Source: Akebia trifoliata
Lineage: Eukaryota > Streptophyta > Magnoliopsida > Ranunculales > Lardizabalaceae
Length of the DNA: 64,000 bases
Assembly: GCA_017979445.1 (NCBI GenBank)
Contig: CM030717.1
Span: 14,990,086 to 15,054,085, forward strand
Reading direction: 5' to 3'
Shown here: positions 1 through 11,099 of the stretch, in pieces
How positions within the stretch are numbered: position 1 is the first letter of the stretch
Layout: every line of letters starts with the position of its first letter
The notes under the pieces: generated by a model
The model's input: only the letters and a program-made list of their open reading frames with translations
What the model was told of the DNA's origin: nothing
Database searches by the model: none
Program-made: the position numbers and the translations under genes

Positions 1-120
1 ACTTGGGTAAGAGTGGTCAGATAAATTGCATTGCACGTAGTAAACTTATAGTTTAGAAGTCTTCCTATAGGTTACGACTTGAAATGACTATGGGTGTTCC
101 CGGATTGTTCTATTTAATCC
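1..120 (+). other. Leader fragment of element A
   Basis: About 105 bases are nearly the same as 15112-15215 in element C, including the words attgcattgcacgta and cctataggttacgac. In C this segment follows the conserved leader hairpin, so the window opens inside A's 5' leader. Confidence 0.6.
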
Positions 121-1359
121 AACCAACAGGTAAGTGGGTGGACTGATCCAGACTGTTCAAACTAACCCACTATATCGGCCCGACCCAATCTGTGAAATGT
201 ACCAATCAATTTGAACCAATTAAACCTGTTGGCCCAATTGAAAAATGGATCAAACTGATCAATACCAAATCAGTTGGACTAATTGATTTCACTTTTAAAG
301 ATCTCGACCACTTTATATAAAAAAGATTCGATCTTAGGATCAAATTAATTTCTCTGATCAAAGGTTCAATCCTAATCAAGGGTAGACCCGCGTCTAACAT
401 TTCTCACTTTTTGGTCACTATAGACTTATAGTGTATTTGGATTCGATATTTTCCACCAGACTTGGGCTAATTTCAAAATTTTAAGCATGTGATTAATAGT
501 CAAACCTTCAAAATCAATAGTTAATCTTGGTGTACTTCCACTCAAGTAAGAATTGCTCTTAGACGTTCTAAATCCCTGTCTATGCCACTTTGGACCAGTC
601 AAAAGAGTCATCTAGGCAAAGTACTAATGTCAAGTCCAAGAAGTCTACCCTTTCATCATAGTATTATGTCCATCCGCCGATAAGGATCTCCCCACTTTGT
701 AGATAAGTATCCTTGAGTTTTCTTTTAGTTTCAGTTCAATTTTCGTCAGTCTTTTCAGTTACTTAAGTCTCTCTTTAATTTTCGAATTTTAGTCGAGTTT
801 GTTAGTCAATGCTTTAAAAGAAGCTTCTAATTATCATGTATGTAATAATGATTTGAGCATAATATCAAACATGAGGAATGACTTAAAGTTCACTAATCGA
901 ACTTAATAAATAATAGAATTAAATAGTACACTCAAGAAGTGCAAATTGGTACTACATTATCCTCAGGGAACATGAGAAAATTATAAACTTACTTGAGAAA
1001 TTCAACAGCATTCCTGCTTGGTCTCATGATGATTGCACCAAAATAGATCAAGTCCTAAAGTTGAGGATAGACTTCAAAATCAAAGATTATCAGTCAAGAA
1101 TGATGTAGTTAAAACCATCGACAAAGGTGCTAAGACCCACAAGAAGGGATTCATCATATTTTCTCATTAGTAAAAGAATATGAGATTTTTTTCAAAGTTT
1201 GGAAATGATTGAACGAGTCAATGTCAAATACAAAGAACTCAATCACACTCAATTTCGTAGAAGAAGACTGAAGCTTACTCCTTCTCAAAAGAAGATCTTA
1301 TTCGACAGAGCAATCCAGATACCGAGTTCCTGAAACTTAGACTAAGTCAAGTAGCAATA
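121..1359. other. A internal region, no recognised coding
   Basis: AT-rich sequence with short degenerate repeats built on words such as gacccaat, gttggccca and gatcaaact at 130-370, resembling decayed leader repeats of the other elements. From 600 to 1359 I recognise nothing. Short open frames here carry no known motif. Confidence 0.4.
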
Positions 1360-1941
1360 CACCAAAGGAGGCCTTCTTTGGCCGAATCATTTTCCTGTCT
1401 AATCAATAAAAAGATAACTTTCTTTAGCCCCTCGCAATCTTTAAAAAAATCAATAGCCTCTTCCTTCTAAATCACACCGACCAACCTTGGGAGGGAAGTC
1501 TAGTATGAACTACGTTTTGACCTGATCCCAAAAGAAAAATAAATATTTGGGATACGTAGGCAACCTAAGAAGTTACTTTAGGCCTGGTCAAGCAAAAAAA
1601 TGTATTCTCTTAAGGAAAGTGTCATCCAAAAGGAAAATCCCCTATTGAAATGTTCAAAAAATGAGAATGCCAAATTAGAGGCATTAGAAAAAATTGACAG
1701 AAAAGAAAAGAATGCCAAACTAGGGGCATTAGAGAAAAAGAGTCAAAAGAATTTACGGAAAAGAATGACAAAAAAAGAGAATATTAGACTAGGGGCATTT
1801 TGGGGAGTCGAGCATTTTACCCTTTATTTCTAAATCATGTCTTCAACCCACCTATTAAGTCCTCTTGAATGTTAATTGACTCGGTTAAGGTGTAGGGAAC
1901 CAATGAGTTGTCGAGTTGAATATTCAAAATCATTGAGAAAA

Positions 1942-2140
1942 AAGATAAGCCTACTAAGTCGAAAACGCAAAAAGACGACTTAGGCAAAAATTAGGGCATA
2001 ACTATAAAAAAGAAAGCTTGCTAGGTTGAAAACCTAAAAAGACGACCTAGGAAAAAATCAAAGCATCTTTAGAAAAAGAAAAGTAAAACCCGCTAGGTTG
2101 AAAACCTGGAAAAACAACCTAAAAAAAAATTAAGGCATCA
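1942..2140 (+). repeat. Three tandem hairpin units in A 3' UTR
   Basis: Units of about 66-70 bp each hold arms with a roughly 14-base spacer: TAAGTCG with CGACTTA, TAGGTTG with CGACCTA (one G.U), and TAGGTTG with CAACCTA. The same unit occurs in H in the sense direction at 57060-57300, with further paired arms. Confidence 0.65.
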
Positions 2141-2779
2141 TCAAAGAGAGGAAAGGTCCCATCAAGAAGAAAAATTCAGAAGGAAGTTTGTGGAGAAACT
2201 AGGAAATGCATAACCATTCAAGTCACAACATTCGTTTTTCAGCCAAGCGCTCACATCCGACGAAGACAATGTTGAAGTAAAAAAAATCAAAAGTCATCTT
2301 GAACATTGTAAGATCTTCATGAGTATGTTTACTTGTTCAAGTGTTCGATAATGGAAGATGTAGAATCATCAACCACTTTGAAGAGAAAGATCTTCTATTC
2401 TAATATTTATCAAGATTTTTTAAGTCCAGCTCAAGTATTTTTCAAAAAAAATTCGAAAGAAAATGATTAATCTCTTATTGTACATATGATAATCTTAAGA
2501 GTCTTAAATTTAAGGGAATGTTAGTTCTTCTATCTGTCATACATCAGAGTTCATATTTTTCAAGCGTAATCCATTCAATCAGTTTCATAATCAACTTCCA
2601 ATTAAAGCCAATCTTGAAACTAGGGGCATTTTTAAAAGTCATTTAATTCCAAAATTTTGTTCTTAATCACATGATAAAAAGGAAAATCTAACTTAAAAGT
2701 TTGATAAAGTCCAATGATAATTATGAATCCAGATGCATGATAAGCCAATAAAGGCCCGATCTTTCAAACTTTGAGCTCG

Positions 2780-3150
2780 ATTTTGAATCATAGAATGAAT
2801 TAATAGGATTGTTTAAGTTCCTATATATCTAAGCTCGAGAAACGTGGCTTAGTAAATTTGAGTCCAAGAAACGAGACTCCAACTTTTTTTGAATCATAGA
2901 ATGAATTAATAGGATTGTTGAAGTTCCTGCAAACTTTAGTCCGAAAAACGAGACTCCAACTTTTTTTTAATCATAGAATGAATTAACAGGATTATTAAAG
3001 TTCTTGCAAATTTTAGTCTGAGAAACGAGACTCTAACTTTTTTGAATCATAAAATGAATTAACAGGATTGTTTAAGTTCCTTAGCCTGAGAAGCGTGACT
3101 ACAATAGGCTCGAGTCCGATAAACGAGACTCAAACTTTTTCGAACTCCAA
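2780..3150 (+). repeat. Tandem hairpin array in A 3' UTR
   Basis: About four degenerate copies (75-107 bp apart) of a unit beginning 'gaatcatagaatgaat' and holding a stem around a conserved CGAGAAACG core. Stems differ between copies but stay paired: CTAAGC/GCTTAG at 2829-2852 and GAGTC/GACTC at 2860-2879. Element C has the same array at 18545-19080. Confidence 0.65.
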
Positions 3151-3580
3151 AAAGGAATTTCAAATAAGATTTAACAAAGTTCTTACAATGTTATGACTTC
3201 AATTACCTCATTGTTCAACCTTGCCATGATTGCTTTTGTTGCATAAGCACATTTCAATTTTGAATCATTATTGTCAGTGAGAGAAGATCTCTAGGACCTG
3301 ACACATTTTTACTCAGTAAGCATCACACCATTGCACACACGTGCACTTTTGCATTAGTCAGGGAGAATTTTCTAAAATTCTAGGATATGACATCGTTAGT
3401 GAAAGTTCAAGCTTAAGGACCTGACAAACTTGTTCGAAGAGAGTTTTACCCTCAAGGATCTGAACGTCCCGACGAATTACTAAATCAGGCTGCAAAATGA
3501 ACTGTCACTAGCTTTGGCATTCGAATATCTCATTACCTACCGAAAAAAATTTGCTATCTAGTTTGCTTCAACTCTCTGTC

Positions 3581-3590
3581 AAAGAGGGGC
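3581..3590 (+). other. Polypurine tract of A
   Basis: aaagaggggc directly precedes the LTR start (after att). It lies in the 3' arm of a small stem CTCT...AGAG. It would prime plus-strand DNA synthesis. Confidence 0.7.
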
Positions 3591-3593
3591 ATT

Positions 3594-5107
3594 TGTAGAC
3601 ACCCTATTTTTGCACTCGCCTGATTAATCAACTCGTCAACCCGATTGCAACGGTTCCCAATGGTAGATGATTATTCCAATGCTCTATTTTGTTACTAGAT
3701 GTGTTTCAGAAATTCGGATGAGGTATTTTAAGTAAACAAAACTGTAGAAACTATGCTACGCTAGGAAAATGTACCCCAAAAACATAGAAATCATCATTTT
3801 TCAGACAAAAAGAAGCTTCACGGTAAAATTACTAAAAAATGATCAAATTACCAAAATAACCTAACGTCAAAACATCCCTAGAGCTTACATTACACTTAGG
3901 AAAACACTTTCAAACACATAAAACAACAAATTGAAATCAAATAAATCATTTCGCCAATTTTCACAAAATTTGACAAAATTATGAAAATGCCCCTTATAAA
4001 GTTTACGACCATTTCGCACAAAAAATTTCATAAATGATACAAACCGATATTTTCATTGAATTCCTTATAAAAAATCGATTCCAAAACATCTTGGACTATT
4101 GAAAAATAACTTAAAACGCAAAAAGTCCTCTCCGAGGGCAAAACGATAATTTTACAATTAAAAATTCTGAAATTAATAATTAAAACATTAATTAAAGTAA
4201 AGTAAAATCCTAATTAAAATTAAAGTCAATCAAGTAAGACTAAAGTTAAAATCTTAAAGACAATCAAGTAAGACTAAAGTCAAAATCTTAAAGTCAATCA
4301 AGAGAAACTAAAAGTCAAAATCCTAATAGAATTCTAATTAAACAGTAACTCTATTTAAAACAATTCTAATTAAACAATAACTCTATTTAAAACAATTCTA
4401 ATTAACTATAACTCTATTTAAAACAATTCTAATTAAACACTAATTCTACCTAAAACAATTCTAATTAAACACCAACTCTATCAAAACAAGCACTCAAAAA
4501 AATCTATAAATAGAGGTTTCTACAATCTATTTTCGTATCAAAAAATAAACCCTAAGAAAATTAGGTAAAAAAACTTCCCTAGCCTCTCTCATAAACCCTA
4601 ATTTTGGAGTCCTAACTCCTTACATAACATTTATACCCCGACTTTAGCTAAAAAAAATCTAGAAATCCTTCAAAAACACCAGAAATCTATAAATAAAATC
4701 AAAAAAATTTAGAATGAGGTACTTTTTCTTAGATATCTGAAGTAAATCTGATAACAGAACGAAACAAGGAGTGCTGTACGAGGAGCTGTTCTATCAAATT
4801 TGAGGTAACAAAACCATTGCACTCGTGAAAGAAAATTTCTTTTATTTTTTATTATTATTATCTAGGTCTTTTAGCAATGTTGTTTTATTTGGAAAAAGTA
4901 GAGATCGGCGTTTGCCGGACGGGGTTGGTGCCTAACACCTTCCAACCCCGTAATGTGATCCCCGGACCCGTATTTTCTTTCATAGATTAGTTGTCTTTAT
5001 TTTTTGAGTCAATGATCGGTTCCTAGATCGTAATAATTAGGTGGCGACTCCCAAACTTCAAAAGTCAAAAGTAGATCCGCACACCCCGCGGATCGAGGGC
5101 ACTTTCA
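3594..5107 (+). repeat. 3' LTR of element A (family 1)
   Basis: Starts TGTAGACACC and ends CTTTCA. Aligns end to end with the solo LTR 8223-9883 and with the LTRs of B, C and H. Contains a TATA box, the GGTGCCTAACACC hairpin at 4921-4949, a copy of the first ten PBS bases (tggcgactcc) at 5042-5051, and a terminal GATCCGC/GCGGATC stem. Unlike the solo LTR, the zone upstream of the TATA box holds repeats of 'caattctaattaaac' rather than a telo-box cluster. Confidence 0.88.
4505..4513 (+). promoter_or_regulatory. TATA box in LTR of A
   Basis: TATAAATAG, at the same place as in the other family 1 LTRs, about 25-30 bases before a conserved 'tattttcgtatcaaa' segment that is the likely start region of the transcript. 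Confidence 0.65.
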
Positions 5108-6250
5108 AAGTTTGATAGCTTTTCCCAGTAATATTTCTTTGATGATGAACGGACCTCCCTAATTTGGCTTGAACTTCCCTCTAGGGTCAAAGATAAGTGC
5201 CCGATTATCTTTGAATACTAAATCCCCTTCTTGTAAGTGACTAGCCTTGATCTTTTTGTCAAATGAACAGGCGATTCTTCTTTGATAAGCCTACACGTGG
5301 TACAAAGCTCTTAGTCATTTTTCTTCGATCAAATTTAATTCTTCATACCGTTGATGAACCCAATCTGCTTCTTATAATTGACTTTCCAACAAGACCCTAA
5401 GAGACGAGATTTTCATTTCAACTGGCAAGACTGCTTCCATGCCATACACTAAGGAGTAAGGAGTAGCTCTAGTAAAGGATCGAATTGAAGTTCGATATAC
5501 CCATAGTGCAAATGGCAATTTTTATGACCAATCTCGATGTGATTGACACGTTTTCCTGATGATTGTTTTCAGATTCTTATTGCCTGCTTCAACTGTTCTA
5601 TTGGTCTGAAAATAGTAAGGAGATGATTTATAATGCGTGAATTTGAACTTTAAACATAGTGTAATAATTTCAACTTTGAAGTAGGACCTGTTATCAGAGA
5701 TCAGTTCCGAACATACCCCATATCGACTGATGATATTCTCGAATAAACTTTACAACCTGGAAGGCAGTGAGGACAGCATAAGACGCGGTTTCAACCCATT
5801 TAGTAAAATAATCAATAGCAACTAGAATGTACTCGTGCCCGTTTGATACCTTAGGTGATATTTTACCAATGATGTCAATTCCCCAAACTGAAAATGGCCA
5901 CGGTGAAGTCAAACCAACTAATTTGGAAGGTGGCACATGTATGAGATTTGCATGTATTTGAAATTTGTGGTAGGTCTTGACCATGTGATGATAATCTATT
6001 TTCATCATGGGCTAGTAATACCCTTGTCTCATAATTCTCTTGGCTAATATTTTCCCACTCATGTGAGGATCATAATCTGCTGAATGTAGTTAAACCATTA
6101 TCTATTCAGTTTGATCTTCATCAAGACAAGACAAATGAATCCCATCATAAGACCTTTTGTATAAACTTCTTGCGCACATGATGAATTGAGATGTTAATCT
6201 TAGTAAGATTTGTCGTTCTTGCCTCGATGCTTTTTCTGGGAATTCATGTT
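5108..6250 (-). pseudogene. B integrase remnant
   Basis: Ty3/gypsy integrase, the DDE enzyme that inserts the cDNA. The best stretch (6008-5694) reads PPSKL...SPWPFSVWGIDIIGKI then ILVAIDYFTKWVE, which is the core around the first catalytic Asp. The zinc-finger end (6250-6010) is full of stops, and the two Cys of the usual C-x2-C are Tyr and Phe (TYHKF), so the HHCC finger is destroyed. The C-terminal part (5680-5110) is recognisable only by similarity to the same region of H (57850-58080). Not functional. Confidence 0.8.
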
Positions 6251-6251
6251 T

Positions 6252-7103
6252 TTACAATACTCTTTTGACATCTGTATACCATGGCTTTCCATCAGGTAAT
6301 TGAGTAGAAATGTTGATCTGATAGCAATATGTAGGTTTGTCATTGACTTCGACAGTAATAGGCCTCAACTCCATGCTAGGGGGCAGATGAATCATTGAAG
6401 AGAGAGTGGCTAAAGCGGTAGCAAATCTATTATCTTCCATTGACAAGTGTTGGAACATGATGGTTTTGAACTTTCTCACCAAGTTTAGCAGATACTCATG
6501 ATAAGGCTTCAACTTTTCATCCATAGTTCTCCATTTTTCCAATGATTGATATATGACCAAGGCTGAATCCCTGAATACTTCAATTTCTATAATGTCCACA
6601 TTCAAAGCAGCTTCAAGCCCAGCAATGCATGCCTCATATTTGACTGTATTATTGGTGTTAGAAAAGGCCAACTTAATAACGATCGGAATGTGGCATCCTT
6701 TGGGAGAAAATAGAATTGCCTCTATTCCATACCCATTCTGATTAGCTACTCCATCAAAGTATAGCTGGCATGTTTGATTCTGCGGCTCTTCTTCAACATG
6801 CAAGATATTTTCATCTGGGAACTGATCAACAGGCCTTATTCCTTCTACCACTGGATGATTTGCCAAGTATTCTGTCACAGCTCTCTCCTTGATAGATTTC
6901 TGCATAACATGCGTGATGTCAAATTCTGATAACAACAACAGCCATCGTGCGATCTTCCCTGTCAATATTGATTCTTGAAGAGATATTTGAGATGATCCAT
7001 CCGAGATAACAAGATAACTGAATGAGATAGCATATAGTACCGGAGTCTCTAAGTAGCTTATACCAATGCCAAGCAAGTTTTTTTGATGGCTGAATACTTT
7101 CAT
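6252..7103 (-). pseudogene. B RNase H tail and archaeal-type RNase H
   Basis: The longest open frame in B (283 codons). The first third (WLLLLSEFDITHVMQKSIK) is the end of the first RNase H and connection. From about 6765 to 6390 comes a second RNase H (QLYFDGVANQNGYGIEA, then VKYEACIAGLEAAL, then FRDSALVIYQSL), the archaeal-type domain that marks the Tat lineage. Usual acidic positions are damaged: NNTVKYEA where other copies have NNEAKYEA, and FATALATL where D has FVDALATL. RNase H removes the RNA template during reverse transcription. Confidence 0.8.
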
Positions 7104-7574
7104 TCATACTCTAACATCTTTTTGTTGATATAGTAGATAGCCCTTTCTTTGCGATTATCCTTGTCATACTGTGCAAGCATATATCCCATAGCTTATTCGG
7201 TGACTGATAGATAAAGAAGAAGTGGTTAGCTCGATGTAGGTGGAATCAAAATAGGTGGGTGGGTTCAAAAGGTATTCTTTGACTTGATCGAAGGCCTTTT
7301 GACATTGTTCATTCCAAACTGTTGGTTCATTCTTCTTGAAAAGCTTGAAAATAGGTTCGCAGACATTGGTAAGTTGTGCGATGAATCTGCTGACATGGAT
7401 TCTACCTAAAAAACCTCGAATCTACTTTTTAATCTCAGGCGGTGGCATTTCTTGGATAGCTTTAATCTTCATAGGGTTTACTTCGATCCCTCTTTGACTG
7501 ACCACAAATCCCAATAATTTACTAGAAGTTACTCCAAATACACATTTCTACGGGTTGAGTCGGAGTTGGTACTT
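7104..7574 (-). pseudogene. B RT thumb/connection and first RNase H, broken
   Basis: Frame-broken minus-strand coding sequence homologous to 28210-28740 in D. Recognisable pieces are the GFLGR...RFIAQLTN thumb segment and the PPILIPP and AIYYINKK segments of the RNase H. Several stops and frameshifts. It links the RT palm to the RNase H frame downstream. Confidence 0.65.
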
Positions 7575-8217
7575 TTAAATCCTTGTGAGAAACTTTTTTA
7601 GTGTTGCAACATGCCCCAGTCGCTCCTTAGAGTTGACTATCATATCATCTACATAGACTTCAACTTCCTTATGTATCATGTCGTGTAGTAAAGTCGTAGC
7701 TGTTCTTTCATAGGTGACTCCAGCGTTTTTCAAACCAAAAGGCATAACCTTGTAGCAAAAGGTTCCCCACTGTGTGATGAATAGCGTTTTTTGCATATCC
7801 GGAGGATCTATTTTTATTTGATTGTACCCTAGAAAACCATCCATAAATGGCAACAAAGCGTGCCTTGCCGTACTATCTATTAGAACATCTATGTGTGGTA
7901 AAGGAAAATTATCTTTTGGATTTGCGTTTAGGTCTCTAAAGTCCACACATATTCTGATTTTTTCATCCTTTTTAGGCACTGAAACGATATTAGTAATCCA
8001 CTCAGGGTATTCTACTACTTTCAAAAATCCAGCGTTAATCTGCTTTGTAACTTTTTATTTAAGATTTGGAGTCCATTCCGACTTCATACATCAAAATTTC
8101 TGTTTGATTGATCAAGCATCAGAATATAATGGAATCCGATGTTGAACAACATTTGTGCTTACTCGCGGCATGTCCTCATAAGACCACGCGAATACGTCTT
8201 TGAACTTTCTGAGCAAG
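7575..8217 (-). pseudogene. B reverse transcriptase
   Basis: RT palm and fingers on the minus strand. The 149-codon open part shows VPKKDEKIRICVDFRDLNA, then NFPLPHIDVLIDSTA, GFLGYNQIKI, MPFGLKNAGVTYERT and the intact catalytic motif VYVDDMIV. It enters from the linker on the far side of the solo LTR; upstream codons at 8025-8217 carry stops. Decayed, but the YVDD box is whole. Confidence 0.85.
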
Positions 8218-9064
8218 CCTACTGTAGACACCCCATTTTTGCATCCGCCTGATTAATCAAGTCGTCAACCCGATCGCAAAGGTTCCCAATGACGGATGTC
8301 TATTCCATTGCTTTATTTTGTTACCAGATATGTTTCAGAAATCTGGATGAGGTATCTCGAACTGACAAAACTTAGAAACCACGCTACGCTAGGAAAATAC
8401 GACCCCAGAAACATAGAAATCATCATCTTGCAAACCAAAAAGAAGCTTCACGATAAAAATCACTAAAAATGATTAAATTGCCAAAATACCCCTAACCTCA
8501 AAACAACCTTAGAGCCTACATTACGCTTAGGAAAATCCGTTCAAACACATAAAACAACAAATCGAAACCAAGTAAACCACTTCGCCAATTTTCACAAAAT
8601 TTGACAAAATTACGAAAATACCCCTCATAAAGTTCACGATCATTTCATACAAAAAACTTCATAAATGACAAAAACCAACATTCCCATTGAATTCTTTACG
8701 AAAAACTGATTCCAAAACATCCTGGAACATTGAAAAATGACTTAAAACGTAAAAAATCCTCTCCGAGGGCAAAACGATAATTTCACAATTTTCATAATTA
8801 AAAAATTCGAAATTAATAAATAAAACATTAAATAATTAAAGTGAAACATTAATGAAATTAATTTAAAAAGTTGAACCTAAAAAATCGATTAATTGGACTC
8901 TCAGGCAAAATTGTTGAGGGTTCGTGGGATATTTCTTTAAGGACCCCTCCATTTGGGGGTCCAAAGAATTAAAGATATAATAGAAGGGGGTTCTCCAAAA
9001 ATTAAAAGTAAATCAAGCAAGACTGAAGTCAAGGTACTAATCGAGTCAATCTCATAAGACCAAG

Positions 9065-9265
9065 GTCAAAACCCTAAATCAAAACCCTAATTTAAATTAA
9101 TCAAGTCAATCTCATAAGACTAAGGTCAAAACCCTAAATCCAAACCCTAATCTAAAACTAATCAAGTCAATCTCATAAGACTAAAGTCAAAACCCTAAAA
9201 CCCTAAAGACTAAGTCAAAACCCTAATTGAAACCCTAAAAGAAACCCTAATCAAACCCTAAATGC
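9065..9265 (+). promoter_or_regulatory. Telo-box cluster upstream of the LTR TATA box
   Basis: About ten copies of the word accctaa or accctaaa (mostly aaaccctaa) in about 200 bp, ending 13 bp before the TATA box. In plants AAACCCTAA is the telo-box, bound by telobox Myb-like proteins. Smaller clusters sit at the same place in C (20395-20430) and, reversed, in H (53870-54080, 60240-60450). Confidence 0.55.
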
Positions 9266-9277
9266 TTAAAAAAATTT

Positions 9278-9286
9278 TATAAATAG
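9278..9286 (+). promoter_or_regulatory. TATA box of solo LTR
   Basis: TATAAATAG followed after 12 bases by the conserved accctattttcgta. Confidence 0.65.
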
Positions 9287-9888
9287 GAGCCTCCACACCC
9301 TATTTTCGTATCAAAGAAAAAACCCTAGGAAAAGTAGGTAAAGAAGCCTCCATAGCCTCCCCAAAACCCTAATTTTGGAGCCCCAACTCCTTCCCTAACA
9401 CCCCTACTCCGATTTTAGCCTCAAAAACATCCAAAAACCTCTCAAAAACATCTCAAAAATCCACAACAAATTCGAAGCACCCAGATCCAAGAAGGAGATA
9501 CCTTACCTCGGAGATCAGGAATCAGATCCGGAGATAGAACGAAGTAAGGAATACGGTACAAGGAGCCATTCTCACCAGATCTGAGGGAATATCACTTTTG
9601 CAGATCGAAGGTAAGTTTTTTTATTATTTTTTTAATCTAGGTTTGTCATTAGCGATGTAACTTTATTTGGGATAAGTAGAGACCGGCAATGGCCGGGCGG
9701 GGTTGGTGCCTAACACCTTCCAACCCCGTAACATGATCCCCGGATTCGGATTTTCTGTAGTAGATTAGTTTTTATCCACTTTAGAGTCAGTTTGGTTCCT
9801 AGACCACAATAACTAGGTGGCGACTCCCAAACCTCAAGGGTCAAAAGCAGATCCGCGCACCCCGCGGATCGAGGGCGCTTTCACCTAC

Positions 9889-11092
9889 TATCCCTTTGCA
9901 TTCATTGGGAGATAAGGTGATCCCAATCCGAATCTCTTGAGGACTTTCTTTTGTTCTGAGGTTGATAACATCTACTTCCTCCATTGGAAGTTGAGCCCAA
10001 CGTTTATTTTCTTGTTCAAGTAATTTGATTATTTCAGGGGGAGATTTTTCATCAGAAGACTCTCCCTCCGAAGCTAGATTATTAGTTAAATTATCATTGC
10101 ACTCAGGATAATCAAAATTTCTTTCATTTCATTAAAAAGAGATGGGTAACATGACTCATTGCAGACTTCACGAACTCACTTGACTTAGTGGAAATAATAG
10201 ACTCACCTAACTTAGCAGAAATAACTAAATTACCTGACTCAACATAAATAAAAGACTAATCAATCATGTCGGACTAAATAGGACTAACAGAACCAGTTTC
10301 GACATGTAGCACAAGACTCATTACATGATAATTAGCTAGAAACCCCACCGCGGGCTTGATTACAGACTGAGGATTTGAGGTCACCTTCCCAACTGACAAC
10401 ACTAAGACACTATGATCTTCAATGAACAATTGATCAATGTTGAGTTGCCAGTCTTCAGCTTTTTTTTCTTCCATTCCTGTGCTTGCTTCCTTTTCAGGCC
10501 AATCCATACTGAAGAAGATTTCAAACCCTGGTAGACTAGTACCCGTGATGTGATCAATAAATGGCTCTGAGAACCCACAATATCGAAAGTCTTCTCCTTC
10601 TTTCACGAAATATCCATTAAAGGTCTTACGATAAGGCTTCATTTTAATCAAATCCGTGGTACGCCATTGCCTTTTTGTGATTGCTTTGTCCCGTTTTGTC
10701 TTCCAATATTGGGCCTAATCTTCCTTAGTAGGTTCATACCCTAACCCGAATGTGCCGACGGCTTCCTTAATCACTGATACCTCTTTGTTACCTTGTTGCT
10801 TGTGACCTAAGCCCATACCAGAAAAGAACCTCATGTTCTTGAACATATTAGCCATATAGAAATTGGAGGTATTTTCGATAGGAAAATATTCTTTTACCGA
10901 GTGATCCCATTGGACTGAGAATATCTTTTTGAATTCAAACCCACTAAGTTCTATCCCATGTTGTTTTGGCTGAATCTCAAGCAACGACTCACTCTTGACC
11001 TCTATACTGTTCACAATCCCTACAATTTCAGCATCACTGTAAAGGGTAATCACTAGTCCATCTTTAATAAATTTAACCTTCTGATGTAGCAT
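9889..11092 (-). pseudogene. B protease-RT linker with G-patch-like segment
   Basis: Two open stretches. 11092-10715 begins MLHQKVKFIKDG and carries NMRFFSGMGLGHKQQGNKE then FGLGYEPTKED. This glycine-rich stretch resembles the G-patch-like spacer found after the protease in Tat polyproteins; D has its counterpart at about 39700-40030. 10651-10274 (MKPYRKTFNGYFVKEGEDF...) is the low-conservation spacer before RT. Position and homology with D give the assignment; the function of the linker is not established. Confidence 0.6.
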
Positions 11093-11099
11093 GGAAGGT

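Larger units (their letters stand above)
1360..3593 (+). other. A 3' UTR with tandem repeats, ending in the polypurine tract
   Basis: Homologous to the reversed 54786-57790 of element H. Order: a GGCC-flanked segment at 1368-1385; a conserved block at 1520-1595 (word acgtaggcaacc); a short repeat at 1660-1805 (word gaatgccaaa, with gggcatt or aggcatt); hairpin repeats at 1942-2140; a second hairpin array at 2780-3150; and a pre-PPT zone at 3270-3590 where the phrase 'ggacctgac' or 'ggatctgaac' recurs three times. The 77-codon open frame at 1600-1833 is lysine- and glutamate-rich only because it translates the A-rich repeat. Confidence 0.6.
1..5107 (+). mobile_element. Element A: Tat-like LTR retrotransposon, coding part absent, cut by window edge
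   Basis: Plus-oriented element recognised by its 3' end: a polypurine tract, an LTR with TG...CA ends, and a repeat-rich 3' UTR like those of C and H. The first 110 bases match the leader of C (15112-15215). No gag or pol domain is visible between 120 and 3593, so the piece in view is leader joined to 3' UTR, a deleted or non-autonomous form. The right flank after the LTR is aagtt, which would be the target-site duplication; its partner is outside the window. A sits at the integrase end of B and probably inserted into B. Confidence 0.75.
8223..9883 (+). repeat. Solo LTR (family 1) inserted in B, TSD cctac
   Basis: TGTAGACACC...GCTTTCA, 1661 bp, bounded by the exact 5-bp duplication cctac (8218-8222 and 9884-9888). 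Removing it rejoins B coding sequence. No internal region follows, so it is the product of LTR-LTR recombination. The TATA box is at 9278-9286. A telo-box cluster lies at 9065-9265, the R-U5 hairpin at 9699-9727, a PBS-like word at 9828-9837 and a perfect 8-bp stem at 9850-9870. Confidence 0.93.

Noticed and set aside
1600..1833. 77-codon Lys/Glu-rich open frame
   Set aside because: It translates an A-rich tandem repeat in the 3' UTR of A; no motif, no conservation of frame.
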